Shown here: positions 14,016 through 24,200 of the stretch, piece after piece
How positions within the stretch are numbered: position 1 is the first letter of the stretch
Layout: each line of letters begins with the position of its first letter
Assembly: GCF_932526225.1 (NCBI RefSeq)
Contig: NC_064036.1
Coordinates: 3,473,501-3,537,500 of the forward strand
From: Nematostella vectensis
Lineage: Eukaryota; Cnidaria; Anthozoa; Actiniaria; Edwardsiidae
Reading direction: 5' to 3'
DNA length: 64,000 bases
Position numbers and translations under genes: made by a program
Notes under the pieces: model-generated
The model's database searches: none
What the model saw: the letters and a program-made list of their open reading frames with translations, nothing else
Told to the model about the DNA's origin: nothing

Positions 14016-15377
14016 GCACACAAGCTGTTGGGCTGTATTATATATTCCACCCATATTATCTAGTCTTCCAAGGCAATTGTAGTAACATAGCCCTTAAACT
14101 GTTTAAATGCCGTCCAAGTTTTTTTGTTCACAAAGTTGGAACCAGAAGCGCTTCAAGTCTTTCCTTTCACTTGCTCCCTTACCCTTTACGAAACACAGCT
14201 ACCGCAAATGTACAAATGGGATTGTATTGAATAAACTATACACATTCTTTTCATTGTATTTGTAATGTCGAGCCATGAACATTGTTCTTAAAATTGTTTG
14301 AACACCATTTATCGTGTACCCTTATTATTATCAGATCTCCCCTGGTGGCGAATAACCTGAACACACTCTTTTCATTGTATATGTAATGTTGATCCCTGAA
14401 CATTATTCGTAAAATCACTTAGTCGTGTTATCGTGTCTCGTTATTATTATCAGATCTCCCCTGGTGGCGAATAACCTGGACACACTCTTTTCATTGTATA
14501 TGTAATGTAGATCCCTGAACATTATTCGTAAAATCACTTCGTCGTGTTATCATGTCTCCTTATTATTACCATATCTCCCCTGGTGGCGAATAACCTGAAC
14601 ACACTCTTTTCATTGTATATGTAATGTTGATCCCTGAACATTATCCGTAAAATCACTTCGTCGTGTTATCATGTCCCCTTCTTATTATCAGATCTCCCCT
14701 GGTGGCGAATAACCTGGACACACTCTTTTCATTGTATATGTAATGTTGATCCCTGAACATTATTCGTAAAATCACTTCGTCGTGTTATCGTGTCTCCTTA
14801 TTATTATCAGATCTCCCCTGGTGGCGAATAACCTGGACACACTCTTTTCATTGTATATGTAATGTTGATCCCTGGACATTATTCGTAAAATCACTTCGTC
14901 GTGTTATCGTGTCTCCTTATTATTATCAGATCTCCCCTGGTGGCGAATAACCTGGACACACTCTTTTCATTGTATATGTAATGTTGATCCCTGAACATTA
15001 TTCGTAAAATCACTTCGTCGTGTTATCGTGTCTCCTTATTATTATCAGATCTCCCCTGGTGGCGAATAACCTGGACACACTCTTTTCATTGTATATGTAA
15101 TGTTGATCCCTGAACATTATTCGTAAAATCACTTCGTAATGTTATCATGTCTCCTTATTATTATCAGATCTCCCCTGGTGGTGGGTTTGGCCCTGTAGCT
15201 GACGATGGTTACGGCGTCTCGTACATGGTACCAGACGAAAACAGAATATTCTTCCACGTGTCCTCAAAAATCTCCTCCAACAAGACGAACAGTGAAAGAT
15301 TTGTAAAAAACCTGTACAGCAGCTTGGCAGAGTTGAAGGAACTGTTTGATGACCCCTCTCACTCTTCATCCAACTAG
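2878..15377 (+). CDS. CPT1: carnitine O-palmitoyltransferase 1
   Basis: Transfers long-chain acyl groups from CoA to carnitine at the outer mitochondrial membrane, the entry step of fatty-acid beta-oxidation. Fourteen exons: 2878-3011, 4412-4701, 4984-5195, 6349-6536, 7046-7177, 7307-7361, 7447-7576, 7679-7818, 8080-8279, 12541-12709, 13042-13113, 13439-13759, 13833-13952, 15168-15377. All phases close, giving about 790 aa (human 773). Exon 2 encodes the two N-terminal membrane segments. The catalytic His is in [10 protein letters not shown] (exon 9). The CoA/carnitine site motifs [24 protein letters not shown] and [16 protein letters not shown] are intact. Invertebrates usually have one CPT1, so no A/B/C suffix is given. 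Three of its splice junctions (exon 9 donor, exon 10 and exon 14 acceptors) are embedded in tandem arrays of themselves. Exon 10, which starts at the last array copy, was placed by phase and by its peptide. Confidence 0.93.
4262..4400 (+). repeat. two-copy tandem duplication upstream of CPT1 exon 2
   Basis: A unit of about 80 bases starting CCTGGGATATC occurs twice, ending next to the branch/acceptor region of exon 2 (acceptor AG at 4410-4411). It does not include the exon itself. Confidence 0.5.
5220..5828. mobile_element. palindromic non-autonomous DNA element in CPT1 intron 3
   Basis: The ends are inverted copies: GACAGGAGCAAAAAATGGCA at the left and the complement, ending GCTCCTGTC, at the right. 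Further inside, other inverted pairs follow, such as TCTGTTCTTGAGATA at about 5350 against TATCTCAAGAACAG at about 5693, and repeated AATCCGC blocks. There is no coding capacity. A clear target-site duplication was not found. Confidence 0.6.
8245..8530 (+). repeat. tandem array of the CPT1 exon 9 end and donor (about 71 bp x 4)
   Basis: The first unit is the real exon 9 end (coding ...[11 protein letters not shown]) and donor GTAAGTG at 8280. Three further copies follow, each repeating about 35 bases of exon sequence, CACCTACGA|GTAAGTG and about 35 bases of intron. The first copy is the only one continuous with the open exon. Confidence 0.9.
9690..9905. mobile_element. small inverted-repeat element in CPT1 intron 9
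   Basis: The left end ATACACCAAAAACTGGAAAT and a right end CAGTTTTTTGTGTATTGTA are inverted copies about 215 bases apart, followed internally by GGCAGA/TCTGCC. A related, almost fully palindromic short copy lies at 11775-11845. These are MITE-like non-coding elements. Confidence 0.55.
10724..11716 (+). mobile_element. non-autonomous DNA transposon, copy A (TTAA type)
   Basis: Begins TTAACCCATTGACTCCTGGC and ends GGTTGAGGTGTCAATGTGTTTA, so the ends are imperfect inverted repeats. It is homologous along most of its length to 51119-51654. Its right TTAA has mutated and it carries several hundred bases in the middle that copy B lacks. It lies within CPT1 intron 9 and has no open frame of note. 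Confidence 0.6.
11775..11845. mobile_element. short palindromic element in CPT1 intron 9
   Basis: ATACACCAAAAACTGG and its inverted copy CCAGTTTTTGGTGTAT face each other about 30 bases apart. The termini match the element at 9690-9905, so this looks like an internally deleted relative. Confidence 0.55.
11941..12580 (+). repeat. tandem array of the CPT1 exon 10 acceptor (80 bp x 8)
   Basis: Eight units of exactly 80 bases. Each contains GGCTGTTTCAG followed by GTTCGTATATCGTACATACA and further exon-like sequence. The acceptor AGs end at 11980, 12060, 12140, 12220, 12300, 12380, 12460 and 12540. Only the last unit runs on into the open exon (…RCNPIGG…LYWDV), so 12541 is taken as the true exon start and the seven upstream copies are decoys. 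Confidence 0.92.
13980..14016 (+). repeat. CA dinucleotide microsatellite
   Basis: A poly-C tract followed by (CA)n in CPT1 intron 13, shortly after the exon 13 donor. Confidence 0.9.
14270..15180 (+). repeat. tandem array of the CPT1 exon 14 acceptor (119 bp x 8)
   Basis: Units of 119 bases, each with TTATTATCAG then ATCTCCCCTGGTGG. Acceptor AGs end at 14334, 14453, 14691, 14810, 14929, 15048 and the true 15167. The copy near 14572 has AT instead of AG. In the seven upstream copies the exon start continues as GCGAATAA, so in the reading phase of exon 13 each gives six codons and a stop. The last copy continues into the real terminal exon. Confidence 0.93.
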
Positions 15378-15690
15378 AATCTAATCTTTCAACTAGATTA
15401 GTTGACCAAGAAAGCTCGGTTTTAGCTAATCTTTCTAGCTATTTATTTCAGGTATAAAAGCTGACCCTGTTTTCAGCTCAAACATGAGTTTTTACTTTTT
15501 TAATTCTTATCAAAGGAATTTCTGTATACATGGTCTTTCACGGCATTTAGCAGATACTATCATATTTATGTCTTTTGTATATTTTGTTGTTGAGCAACAT
15601 GAAAATGTTATCTAATGCACATATTAATAAAGTCAAGGACAAATCAGCATCGAGTTTAGAGGTCTCTTCTAGCTTTTTATGGTGAGTTTA
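15378..15690 (+). other. CPT1 3' UTR
   Basis: Non-coding sequence after the CPT1 stop with a good poly(A) signal at 15626-15631. The minisatellite starts about 60 bases after it. Confidence 0.6.
15626..15631 (+). terminator. poly(A) signal of CPT1
   Basis: AATAAA about 250 bases after the CPT1 stop codon, the only canonical hexamer seen before the minisatellite. Confidence 0.7.
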
Positions 15691-15724
15691 AACACACAAT
15701 GCCCCCCTTTGCTGCAAATGGTAC

Positions 15725-17610
15725 AGACTACTCCACTGTCCTCCCCTTTGGTGGTTTGCCTTCACCAGACTTCCCCACTGTCCTTCCCTTTGGTGGTTTG
15801 CCTTCACTTGCAAGTGGTCCAGACTTCCCCACTGTCCCTTTTGGTGGTTTGCCTTCACCAGACGTCCCCACTGTCCCTTTTGGTGGTTTGCCTTCACCAG
15901 ACTTCCCCACTGTCCTTCCCTTTGGTGGTTTGCCTTCACTTGCAAGTGGTCCAGACTTCCCCACTGTCCCTTTTGGTTGTTTGCCTTCACTAGACTTCCC
16001 CACTGTCCTTCCCTTTGGTGGTTTGCCTTCACCAGACTTCCCCACTGTCCCCTTTGGTTGTTTGCCTTCACTAGACTTCCCCACTGTCCTCCCCTTTGGT
16101 GGTTTGCCTTCACTAGACTTCCCCACTGTCCTTCCCTTTGGTGGTTTGCCTTCACCAGACTTCCCCACTGTCCTTCCCTTTGGTGGTTTGCCTTCACCAG
16201 ACTTCCCCACTGTCCTTCCCTTTGGTGGTTTGCCTTCACCAGACTTCCCCACTGTCCTCCCCTTTGGTGGTTTGCCTTCACTAGACTTCCCCACTGTCCT
16301 TCCCTTTGGTGGTTTGCCTTCACCAGACTTCCCCACTGTCCTTCCCTTTGGTGGTTTGCCTTCACCAGACTTCCCCACTGTCCTCCCCTTTGGTGGTTTG
16401 CCTTCACCAGACTTCCCCACTGTCCTCCCCTTTGGTGGTTTGCCTTCACTAGACTTCCCCACTGTCCTTCCCTTTGGTGGTTTGCCTTCACCAGACTTCC
16501 CCACTGTCCTTCCCTTTGGTGGTTTGCCTTCACCAGACTTCCCCACTGTCCTTCCCTTTGGTGGTTTGCCTTCACCAGACTTCCCCACTGTCCTCCCCTT
16601 TGGTGGTTTGCCTTCACTAGACTTCCCCACTGTCCTTCCCTTTGGTGGTTTGCCTTCACCAGACTTCCCCACTGTCCTTCCCTTTGGTGGTTTGCCTTCA
16701 CCAGACTTCCCCACTGTCCTCCCCTTTGGTGGTTTGCCTTCACTAGACTTCCCCACTGTCCTTCCCTTTGGTGGTTTGCCTTCACCAGACTTCCCCACTG
16801 TCCTTCCCTTTGGTGGTTTGCCTTCACCAGACTTCCCCACTGTCCTTCCCTTTGGTGGTTTGCCTTCACCAGACTTCCCCACTGTCCTCCCCTTTGGTGG
16901 TTTGCCTTCACTAGACTTCCCCACTGTCCTTCCCTTTGGTGGTTTGCCTTCACCAGACTTCCCCACTGTCCTTCCCTTTGGTGGTTTGCCTTCACCAGAC
17001 TTCCCCACTGTCCTTCCCTTTTGGTGGTTTGCCTTCACCAGACTTCCCCACTGTCCCCTTTGGTGGTTTGCCTTCACCAGACTTCCCCACTGTCCTTCCC
17101 TTTGGTGGTTTGCCTTCACCAGACTTCCCCACTGTCCTTCCCTTTGGTGGTTTGCCTTCACCAGACTTCCCCACTGTCCTTCCCTTTGGTGGTTTGCCTT
17201 CACCAGACTTCCCCACTGTCCTCCCCTTTGGTGGTTTGCCTTCACTAGACTTCCCCACTGTCCTTCCCTTTGGTGGTTTGCCTTCACCAGACTTCCCCAC
17301 TGTCCTTCCCTTTGGTGGTTTGCCTTCACCAGACTTCCCCACTGTCCTTCCCTTTTGGTGGTTTGCCTTCACCAGACTTCCCCACTGTCCCCTTTGGTGG
17401 TTTGCCTTCACCAGACTTCCCCACTGTCCTTCCCTTTGGTGGTTTGCCTTCACCAGACTTCCCCACTGTCCCCTTTGGTGGTTTGCCTTCACCAGACTTC
17501 CCCACTGTCCTTCCCTTTGGTGGTTTGCCTTCACCAGACTTCCCCACTGTCCTTCCCTTTTGGTGGTTTGCCTTCACCAGACTTCCCCACTGTCCTTCCC
17601 TTTGGACTCG
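15725..17610. repeat. 42 bp minisatellite, about 44 copies
   Basis: Unit CTTCCCCACTGTCCTTCCCT plus TTGGTGGTTTGCCTTCACCAGA, with shorter variants lacking 2-3 bases and a C/T variant (CACCAGAC or CACTAGAC) alternating in a higher-order pattern. Because 42 is a multiple of 3, both strands are open for hundreds of codons in several frames, for example a 661-codon frame on plus and 533 on minus. No splice or promoter context supports translation, and the array follows the CPT1 poly(A) signal, so it is read as non-coding. Confidence 0.95.
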
Positions 17611-17639
17611 CAAGTGGTAATGTGTTTATTTATCCCTAT

Positions 17640-20600
17640 CGCAGCCATAGGACTGAATTACAGGAACAATTACAAAACATTTAAATACTTGACAGAAACA
17701 AAGTCACTGGGCCTTTTGGTTCTTGACGGTGCAGCACGTCGGGTTACATTCGATCGCAGGCTGTACGTTTGCGGTATTGTTATAGTCCTTGACAATATAA
17801 GTTTATGTACAGGGTTTTCTTCTGATAAATTACACAGAGATCTTGCCTACGGCTTTCAAGGTCTTGAAGATTAGCCTGTACAAGTGCATTCTCATAATTC
17901 AGATTCGGGTAGATAGCGAAGAGCTCCCGTTTCTGAATCTTTTCTAAGGAATAGCAGAGGCGTTTATCTAGATTAGAGAAAACAACACAGCCGTATTCAA
18001 CAATCGATCTAATTAGGGCGCAATACACATCGACTAGATCACTTTCCCCTAAACCACTTTTCTTAAGCTGACGTAGTGCATATAGCCTTTTGTTGGCTTT
18101 TTTGATTATAACTTCACAGTGAGCATCCCATGTGAGGTCGTGAGAAATAACAACACCGAGTAATTTGAAAGTGCTCACGCGCTCCACGACCGTGTTGCCG
18201 ATAACAATGGGACCCCACACATAGCTGTTATAATCAAGGAAGTTAACGATCATTGATTTACACTTTTTGGGATTCAAAACCATATTGTGACTGTTCGCAT
18301 AATTGTGGATATCCTCCACGAGGAAGTTCATGACCGGGGGAGAATTCCTAGGCACTATTTCTAGTAAGGTGAGATCGTCCACGAACTTCGCACGAGGCCA
18401 TGAGGTCGTTAACCATGACTGCGAACAGCACCGGACCGAGCCGGGTCCCTTGAGGAATCCCTTCATTTATGGGCTGAACAGATGACGTTACTGAGGAAAT
18501 CTGTACAAACGGGTTCGTCCCTCCAAAAAGGTTGTAATCCAACGGACTAAGCATGGATAAAGACCGTAGTCATGGAGTTTGGCCAGCAATATCTTGTGAT
18601 CAATGAGATCGAACCCCTTTTTGAAGTCCGCGAAGAAAAACATCCCCGAGCAGTTACCCCTATCAAGACCGTCCAGCAACCAATGTAACATGTACACCAG
18701 AGCATCAATAGTCGATTTCCCAGCGACAGCGAATTGGTTGGGATCGAGTTTACTGAGGATCTTAGGGAGAGCTCTTGTGAGAGTGAAGCCCTCGGACATC
18801 TTTGCTAGCTGGCATGTCAATGCGATGGGTCTAATATCGTCCTCAACAGTGGCAGGGGGGCGTTGCTTGAGTATTGGAGAAACAGCTGCCTGCTTCAATA
18901 TCGGGTGAAGATAGCCATCCTTCAAGCTCGAATTGTATATATCGGCGACAACTGGGGCCAGCTCAAATACAAATATTTTCCACACAACATTGGGAATAGA
19001 GTCGGGACCAGGTGCTTTTTTCACTTTTGTGGCTCGAAGAGCCATTCCCGCTTCCCTTGGAGTGACGAAAAGGGATTCGGGGATCTCATCCACTAAAATT
19101 GACGTGGCGTCACCGGGTCCGAGAGGTTCAAAGTCCGATGTAAGACTGACTAAGAACTGGTTAATCTTCTCGCACAGGTCGCTTACAGACTGGATTGTAG
19201 AGCCGTCTATTAATTGGCAATACCTTGGTCGTCCGATGTAGACACACCCCCGAGACTCTTAATATTTTTCCACCACTTGTCCACACGGGTTTGCTTGAGA
19301 AGCTTCACTTTGGAATTGTAAAAAGATTTCTTGGAGCTTTTGATACATCGCTGGACTTGGTTCCGCCAATATTTGAATACATGGGAATCTTTACCGTATT
19401 TAGAAAGAGAGCGTTGTCTCCTAGCAACCAGAGATTTTATTCTGGGCGTAATCCGAGCTTTGTCGGCATTGTATTATCGGATTGGCTTGGCTGGTAAGAA
19501 GCGATCAACGGCGGCGCCAAATACTTGCAAAAAATAGTTGGTTTTGTCCTTGCAAGATTCGATGGAATAGAGCTGTTGCCAAGAAAAGGCAGTTATCCAC
19601 CGACCGAAGTCACGTAGAGCACTATCACGTGTATCGCGCGTGGTGATTATTCGCTTGATACGTTTCGCGTTAGAGGTGTTAGGGCTGATTAGGACATAAT
19701 AATGGTCCGAGGTTCCGATCTTGGATAGCTGTTTGGGTGCGGACCACGCCTTGGGGGTGTTGGTCAGGCACCAATCAAGGGTGCCAGTGTCACGGGTTTT
19801 CACCTTAACAATCTGAGTCAAGCCACACCTCCGACGAAATACAGATGGGGAGATGTTGGTTGAATTGGGATTTAAATCCCCGACTATACAGACCAGACTA
19901 TTCCGGGTGGCTCCGGAGGTATAGATCAACGGAATGTTGGATATGAGCGTAGAGCTGTTCATTGTCTTCTGCGGGGGCTCGAGGCGGGTGGTAAATAACA
20001 GCCACAAGGATCACAGAAATGGGCCTAGGGAGTCGCCGGGGCCGTAGCTGCAGCCAGAAGTTTTCTGATATACAGCCGTCAAGTTCCAACTCAGTAAGTC
20101 GTTTACAGGGTGTCGTGCAGTTCACGTACACAGCAATGCTGCCTGCAAAAGTTTCGCGATCCTTTCGGAATAAGACATAGCCGCTCAAATTGACAGAAGA
20201 ATCCGGGATATGATTCGTTAACCAGGTTTCCGTGACACAGATCACATCAGCGGAGTTTATCGAGGAGACACATTCGGGCTCGTCCATTTTAGACGCAAGC
20301 GAACGGACGTTGGGTACCACAATAGCAGGAATTCGGGCAACACGGCTTATATTTTTCTTAACTATCGCTGGAGGCGCTGCCATGGTAATACGCGATGCTG
20401 GATGCAAATCAGGACCACAAGCATTATGGTGGACGTCCCTCGGGATGGTGGATTCGAGTTCACAGTTCGGATTATTATCTGTTCGAGCAATACCATTCTT
20501 TCTACGACCAGCACTTTTCCCGCGGAATCTAAATATTCCAAGATCTTTGAGTGTTTGAAAAACGTCCCTGTTTTCAAGCGAGCCCCGAGAACGAAGATTG

Positions 20601-21060
20601 CGGAGATGCTCTCTTGTGTAGTGAACAGTGGAGCTTGTGTTATTGCGGTTATGCAAATGAACTGCCGAAGGATCGTTGACATGGCCGACGACCAGTAAGT
20701 TGCTATCATCCAAGTTCTTGTTAATTCGAGCTGCAGCGACAGGTCCTGGGTTGAGCGGAACATCAGTGAAGATGGTAATGTCAATTGGGGGGTCGAATCC
20801 AGGGATGGCTAGTACAACAAGTCCGTGTTTACAAGCTTTGCTAACAGGGAGTCGAGAATTGAAAAACCCAGATTTAGCGATTCGTATGCGGCAAGGACTA
20901 ACGCCAGGCCTTCTTACTGCTACGGCAAACCCATGTAGAGGTGTCACAGTGTCTACGGACGTAGGTGACAGTGAATGATGATCGATGTGCTGCTTTAGGC
21001 ATAGTAACTTTATCAACATCGACAGGGCAAGCAAAAACGTGGCCGCCATGACTAGCGCCT
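17640..21060 (-). mobile_element. degenerate non-LTR retrotransposon (LINE, CR1/L2-like)
   Basis: A minus-strand element with an apurinic-type endonuclease followed by a reverse transcriptase, spread over four open segments in shifted frames. It lies between the CPT1 minisatellite and the MASTL 3' end. The 3' boundary abuts the minisatellite and no clear tail repeat or target duplication was identified. Clade assignment is by motif style only. Confidence 0.85.
17780..21049 (-). pseudogene. LINE ORF2: 2A-like leader, endonuclease, reverse transcriptase (frameshifted)
   Basis: Open segments on minus: 21049-19898, 20007-19474, 19093-18488, 18554-18348, 18466-17780. The first starts with a hydrophobic leader, then DVPLNPGP (20741-20764), a 2A-like ribosome-skipping motif. 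Endonuclease signatures follow: VPNVRSLASK, DVICVTETWL, then GDLN and a C-terminal TSDHYYVL in the next frame. RT motifs are KKAPGPDSIPNVVWK, FADFKKGFDLIDH, INEGIPQGTRLGPVLF and the catalytic FVDDLTLLE. Frame shifts between segments mean no single intact protein. Its job would be target-primed reverse transcription of its own RNA. Confidence 0.85.
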
Positions 21061-21195
21061 GCGCACGATGAGTGGCCCAGTCTATTCTTTTTCTTTCTAG
21101 TTTTTGTCAAGCATATTTGAGTAATTACTGTACTTAACAAAAAGATGAATGAAAGAAACACATAAAGAATGTATTCTCGGAAATGCACATAAGCT

Positions 21196-21201
21196 TTTAT
21201 T
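21196..21201 (-). terminator. poly(A) signal of MASTL
   Basis: AATAAA on minus about 77 bases after the MASTL stop, just before the LINE begins. Confidence 0.6.
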
Positions 21202-21277
21202 TCTTGGTAGTTGATAAATTACAAGTTTCGAAATCTAATGAACTTAATGGGAATTAGCTGTGTTGTTTCACATCTTT

Positions 21278-24200
21278 TCACTGGACTGCGTGATAAAATG
21301 AAGACAACTTGAGATTTTGGATGTTGTTGCGAGCTGAAATAAAATATAAAGAATAAGTACTTATATACGTACAAAAAGTTAATATTTTCTTTCATTTAAT
21401 GCCTCTACCTTCAAAGTAGGTGGTATCCGTTGCGTCGTCAGGATTCGGTATAAATGGGGCTGGAAGAGAGTCGAAGGTGGCCCAGTCGATTGACAGGAAG
21501 AACGGGTGCGCCTTGATTTCTACGAAAGAAAATCCTTTTAGCTATTAGAGCCCTCTTTCAGGCTAAGTTTCTAGAAAGAATATTAACGCTAACCCAGGGA
21601 TGAATGCCCTTTTTATCCAATCAAATGTCAAGATATCCGTATTCATCCCTGGGTTAGCGCTAACCTTTCTAGCAACCGGCCGCAGAGCTCTTAGTCTAGG
21701 GCACATGTTACCTTTAGCCCCTGGTCGCTCGTTGACTTGCAAGGTAAGTATTCTGTCGACACAGGCGATGGATTCTAGAGAAAGAGCCTCATCGCCGTCT
21801 GGCCACAGCAACTCTATGGGACCAAAATAGTCTGGCTAGATATCTTACCTACACAATGTTGGTAGACAGAAACAGCAGCATATGGACGAATGGGCAGACA
21901 AGGACGCCCTGACAAGCATAGGCGTATTAGACGGGGAAAAGGCAGGGAAACAGGAATTTAGAGGTTTTGGACACATGGGAGGATGTAAAACTAGAGGCAG
22001 ACAGACAGAAGCATGACAAGAATGGGCAGACGGCACAGACCAGCGAATTTAGCTAGAAAATAAAGGGCTGGGAAGGAATCCAAATGGACGGAGAGGCAGA
22101 CGACTGATAGAAGCATGACAAGAATGGGCAGACGGCACAGACCAGCGAATTTAGCTAGGAAATAAAGGACTGGGAAGGAATCCAAATGGACGAAGAGGCA
22201 GACGACAGATAGAAGCATAGGCGCCAGACACAAAGGTGACTCGAGACATACTGACATTAATAGAATGGAAATTAGAAACCAAATTGAACAGCAAACAGCT
22301 CTTCGCATAGAGGCAGAAAGCAAGGTCAGGATTCAAAATATTCTTTTAAATCTGATACATTTTGCGATTTTGGCGAAAGAAAGCCTCCATACTAAAGATA
22401 TGAGAAAGGGATACAGAAAAAAAGAGCCGGCAAAGACCAGAAAACAGCCGGCAGCCGGCCGCTATTTTGAACCCTGAAGGTATTAACAAATAACGAAAAA
22501 AAGACAGACAAGTGTAGAAAGTCAATAAACAAAACAAAATAAAACAAAACACCCAGGCAAAGCAATAACAAAGTCAAACTGCTCCTCTCACCCCTTTCCA
22601 TGATGTGGTTGAATACAAGCTCTGGTGTCTCGTCGTTGAAGGGTGGAAGCCCTGTCAGGAATTCATACAGACACACCCCTACCGCCCACCAGTCCACGGC
22701 CTCCGTGTGCTCGTGACCAAGCAAGATCTCAGGCGCCAGGTAGTCCGGGGTACCCAAGATCCTCTTCCTGGCTTCCTGGTTTACTGGACGACCGCGACGA
22801 CAGCTCTTTGGTGTTCTGAATGGTGTTCTTATCCCAGGCGCCGATGCACAGTGCTGTAACGGCAAAAAAACATGTCTATTTCGTTTTAATTTTTCTTTGT
22901 TGTTGTTTTTCGTTTTGTTTTGTTGTTTTTTTTAAGGGGGGGGGCGTTATTTTTAAAGATATGGGCTTATTTTGAAACCAAAATTCAGGATTAAAAGGCA
23001 AATAATTCATGAAAAATCGAATTTTGCTGATTTTTTCAACGAATATTCCTATGCTTTCTTCGATCAATATGTCGAGTAAGGTCCAGTTAAACTTGTTAGA
23101 GATTTCTTGAATCTTTTATAGAAAAATTTGGTGTAGGGAGAAAGGTAAAAAAAAGAAGGAAAGAACACACCTGTTGTGAGATGTCCATTGGCCGTGTGGG
23201 CGTAAACCAGACGCTTTTCGGACAGACTTCCATTGGGGACGGCAACACTCCCGGGGTAGAGAGGGTGTTTGTCCTGCCACGTGCCGCACATACGCGACCC
23301 TCCCCTCCCTCGTGCAAGTCCATTTTGTCATCCTCCATCACTTCCTTTCCCTCAGAGACCGGGAATGTGTCCACGTGGTCGGCAAATGCCACTCTTTGAG
23401 TTGGACAAACTGTATCCTCTTGTATAGGAGGAAAGTTTTCTTTACCTAAAAAACTGGACCTCCGGTTTTTGGGCCCGCCTCGTTCAATATCCTGAGGCAC
23501 CTTGAAAAGAGTTTGCTTTTGAATTTTGCTTGTAAAGTGGAACTCATTACCACCGTTCGCTTCGTCGCTCTCGTAGCCAGACGTGTTGCCAAGTCGCGAA
23601 GATATAGAACAGGGTACCACGCCCTCGGGAGGGCAACTCTCTTTCGAAGCAGCCCCATTTTGACAATCCTCGCCGTGAAATAATTCGAAATTTAACGCTT
23701 TAGATAAAGGCTGGCTATCTAAGGCAGCGTGATTATCGGCATTTAGAAAAATGTTATCATCACTAGCTGAAGCTAGAATACATGATGGTTGACCCTCTTG
23801 GTGAAGTGAAGGCAATGTTTGTTCGGTGTTGGGCGTGCTGACTTGTCGATTTCCATTCTTGAAATCGAACTCGTACGTAAAGGAGCCACTTCGATCCCTG
23901 AACTCAAAGTCATTTAAATCCTGAGTAAGACCTGTATGATTGTTAATGCGTCGTCGTTTCCGCTCTTGCACGATGCTTGCCTCATCAGGGGAGATGACAT
24001 GAACTTGCTTGCCATCGCCAGAACAAACAGATTTGTGACACGGTTCCTCGTCCATCGGGCTAAAGATCCTTTGCGACAGCTTGGAGCACGTTTGGGATCG
24101 CTTCTTTGTCACAATTCCTAAGAATCAAAGGACCCAAGGGCTATAACATTTCTATATGGATTGATAAGATCTGGTCAGTAGAATAGAATACGAATCATTT

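Noticed and set aside
15688-17684. Long repeat proteins on both strands (435-661 codons)
   Set aside because: They are by-products of a 42 bp satellite without stops, lie after the CPT1 poly(A) signal, and several frames are equally open.
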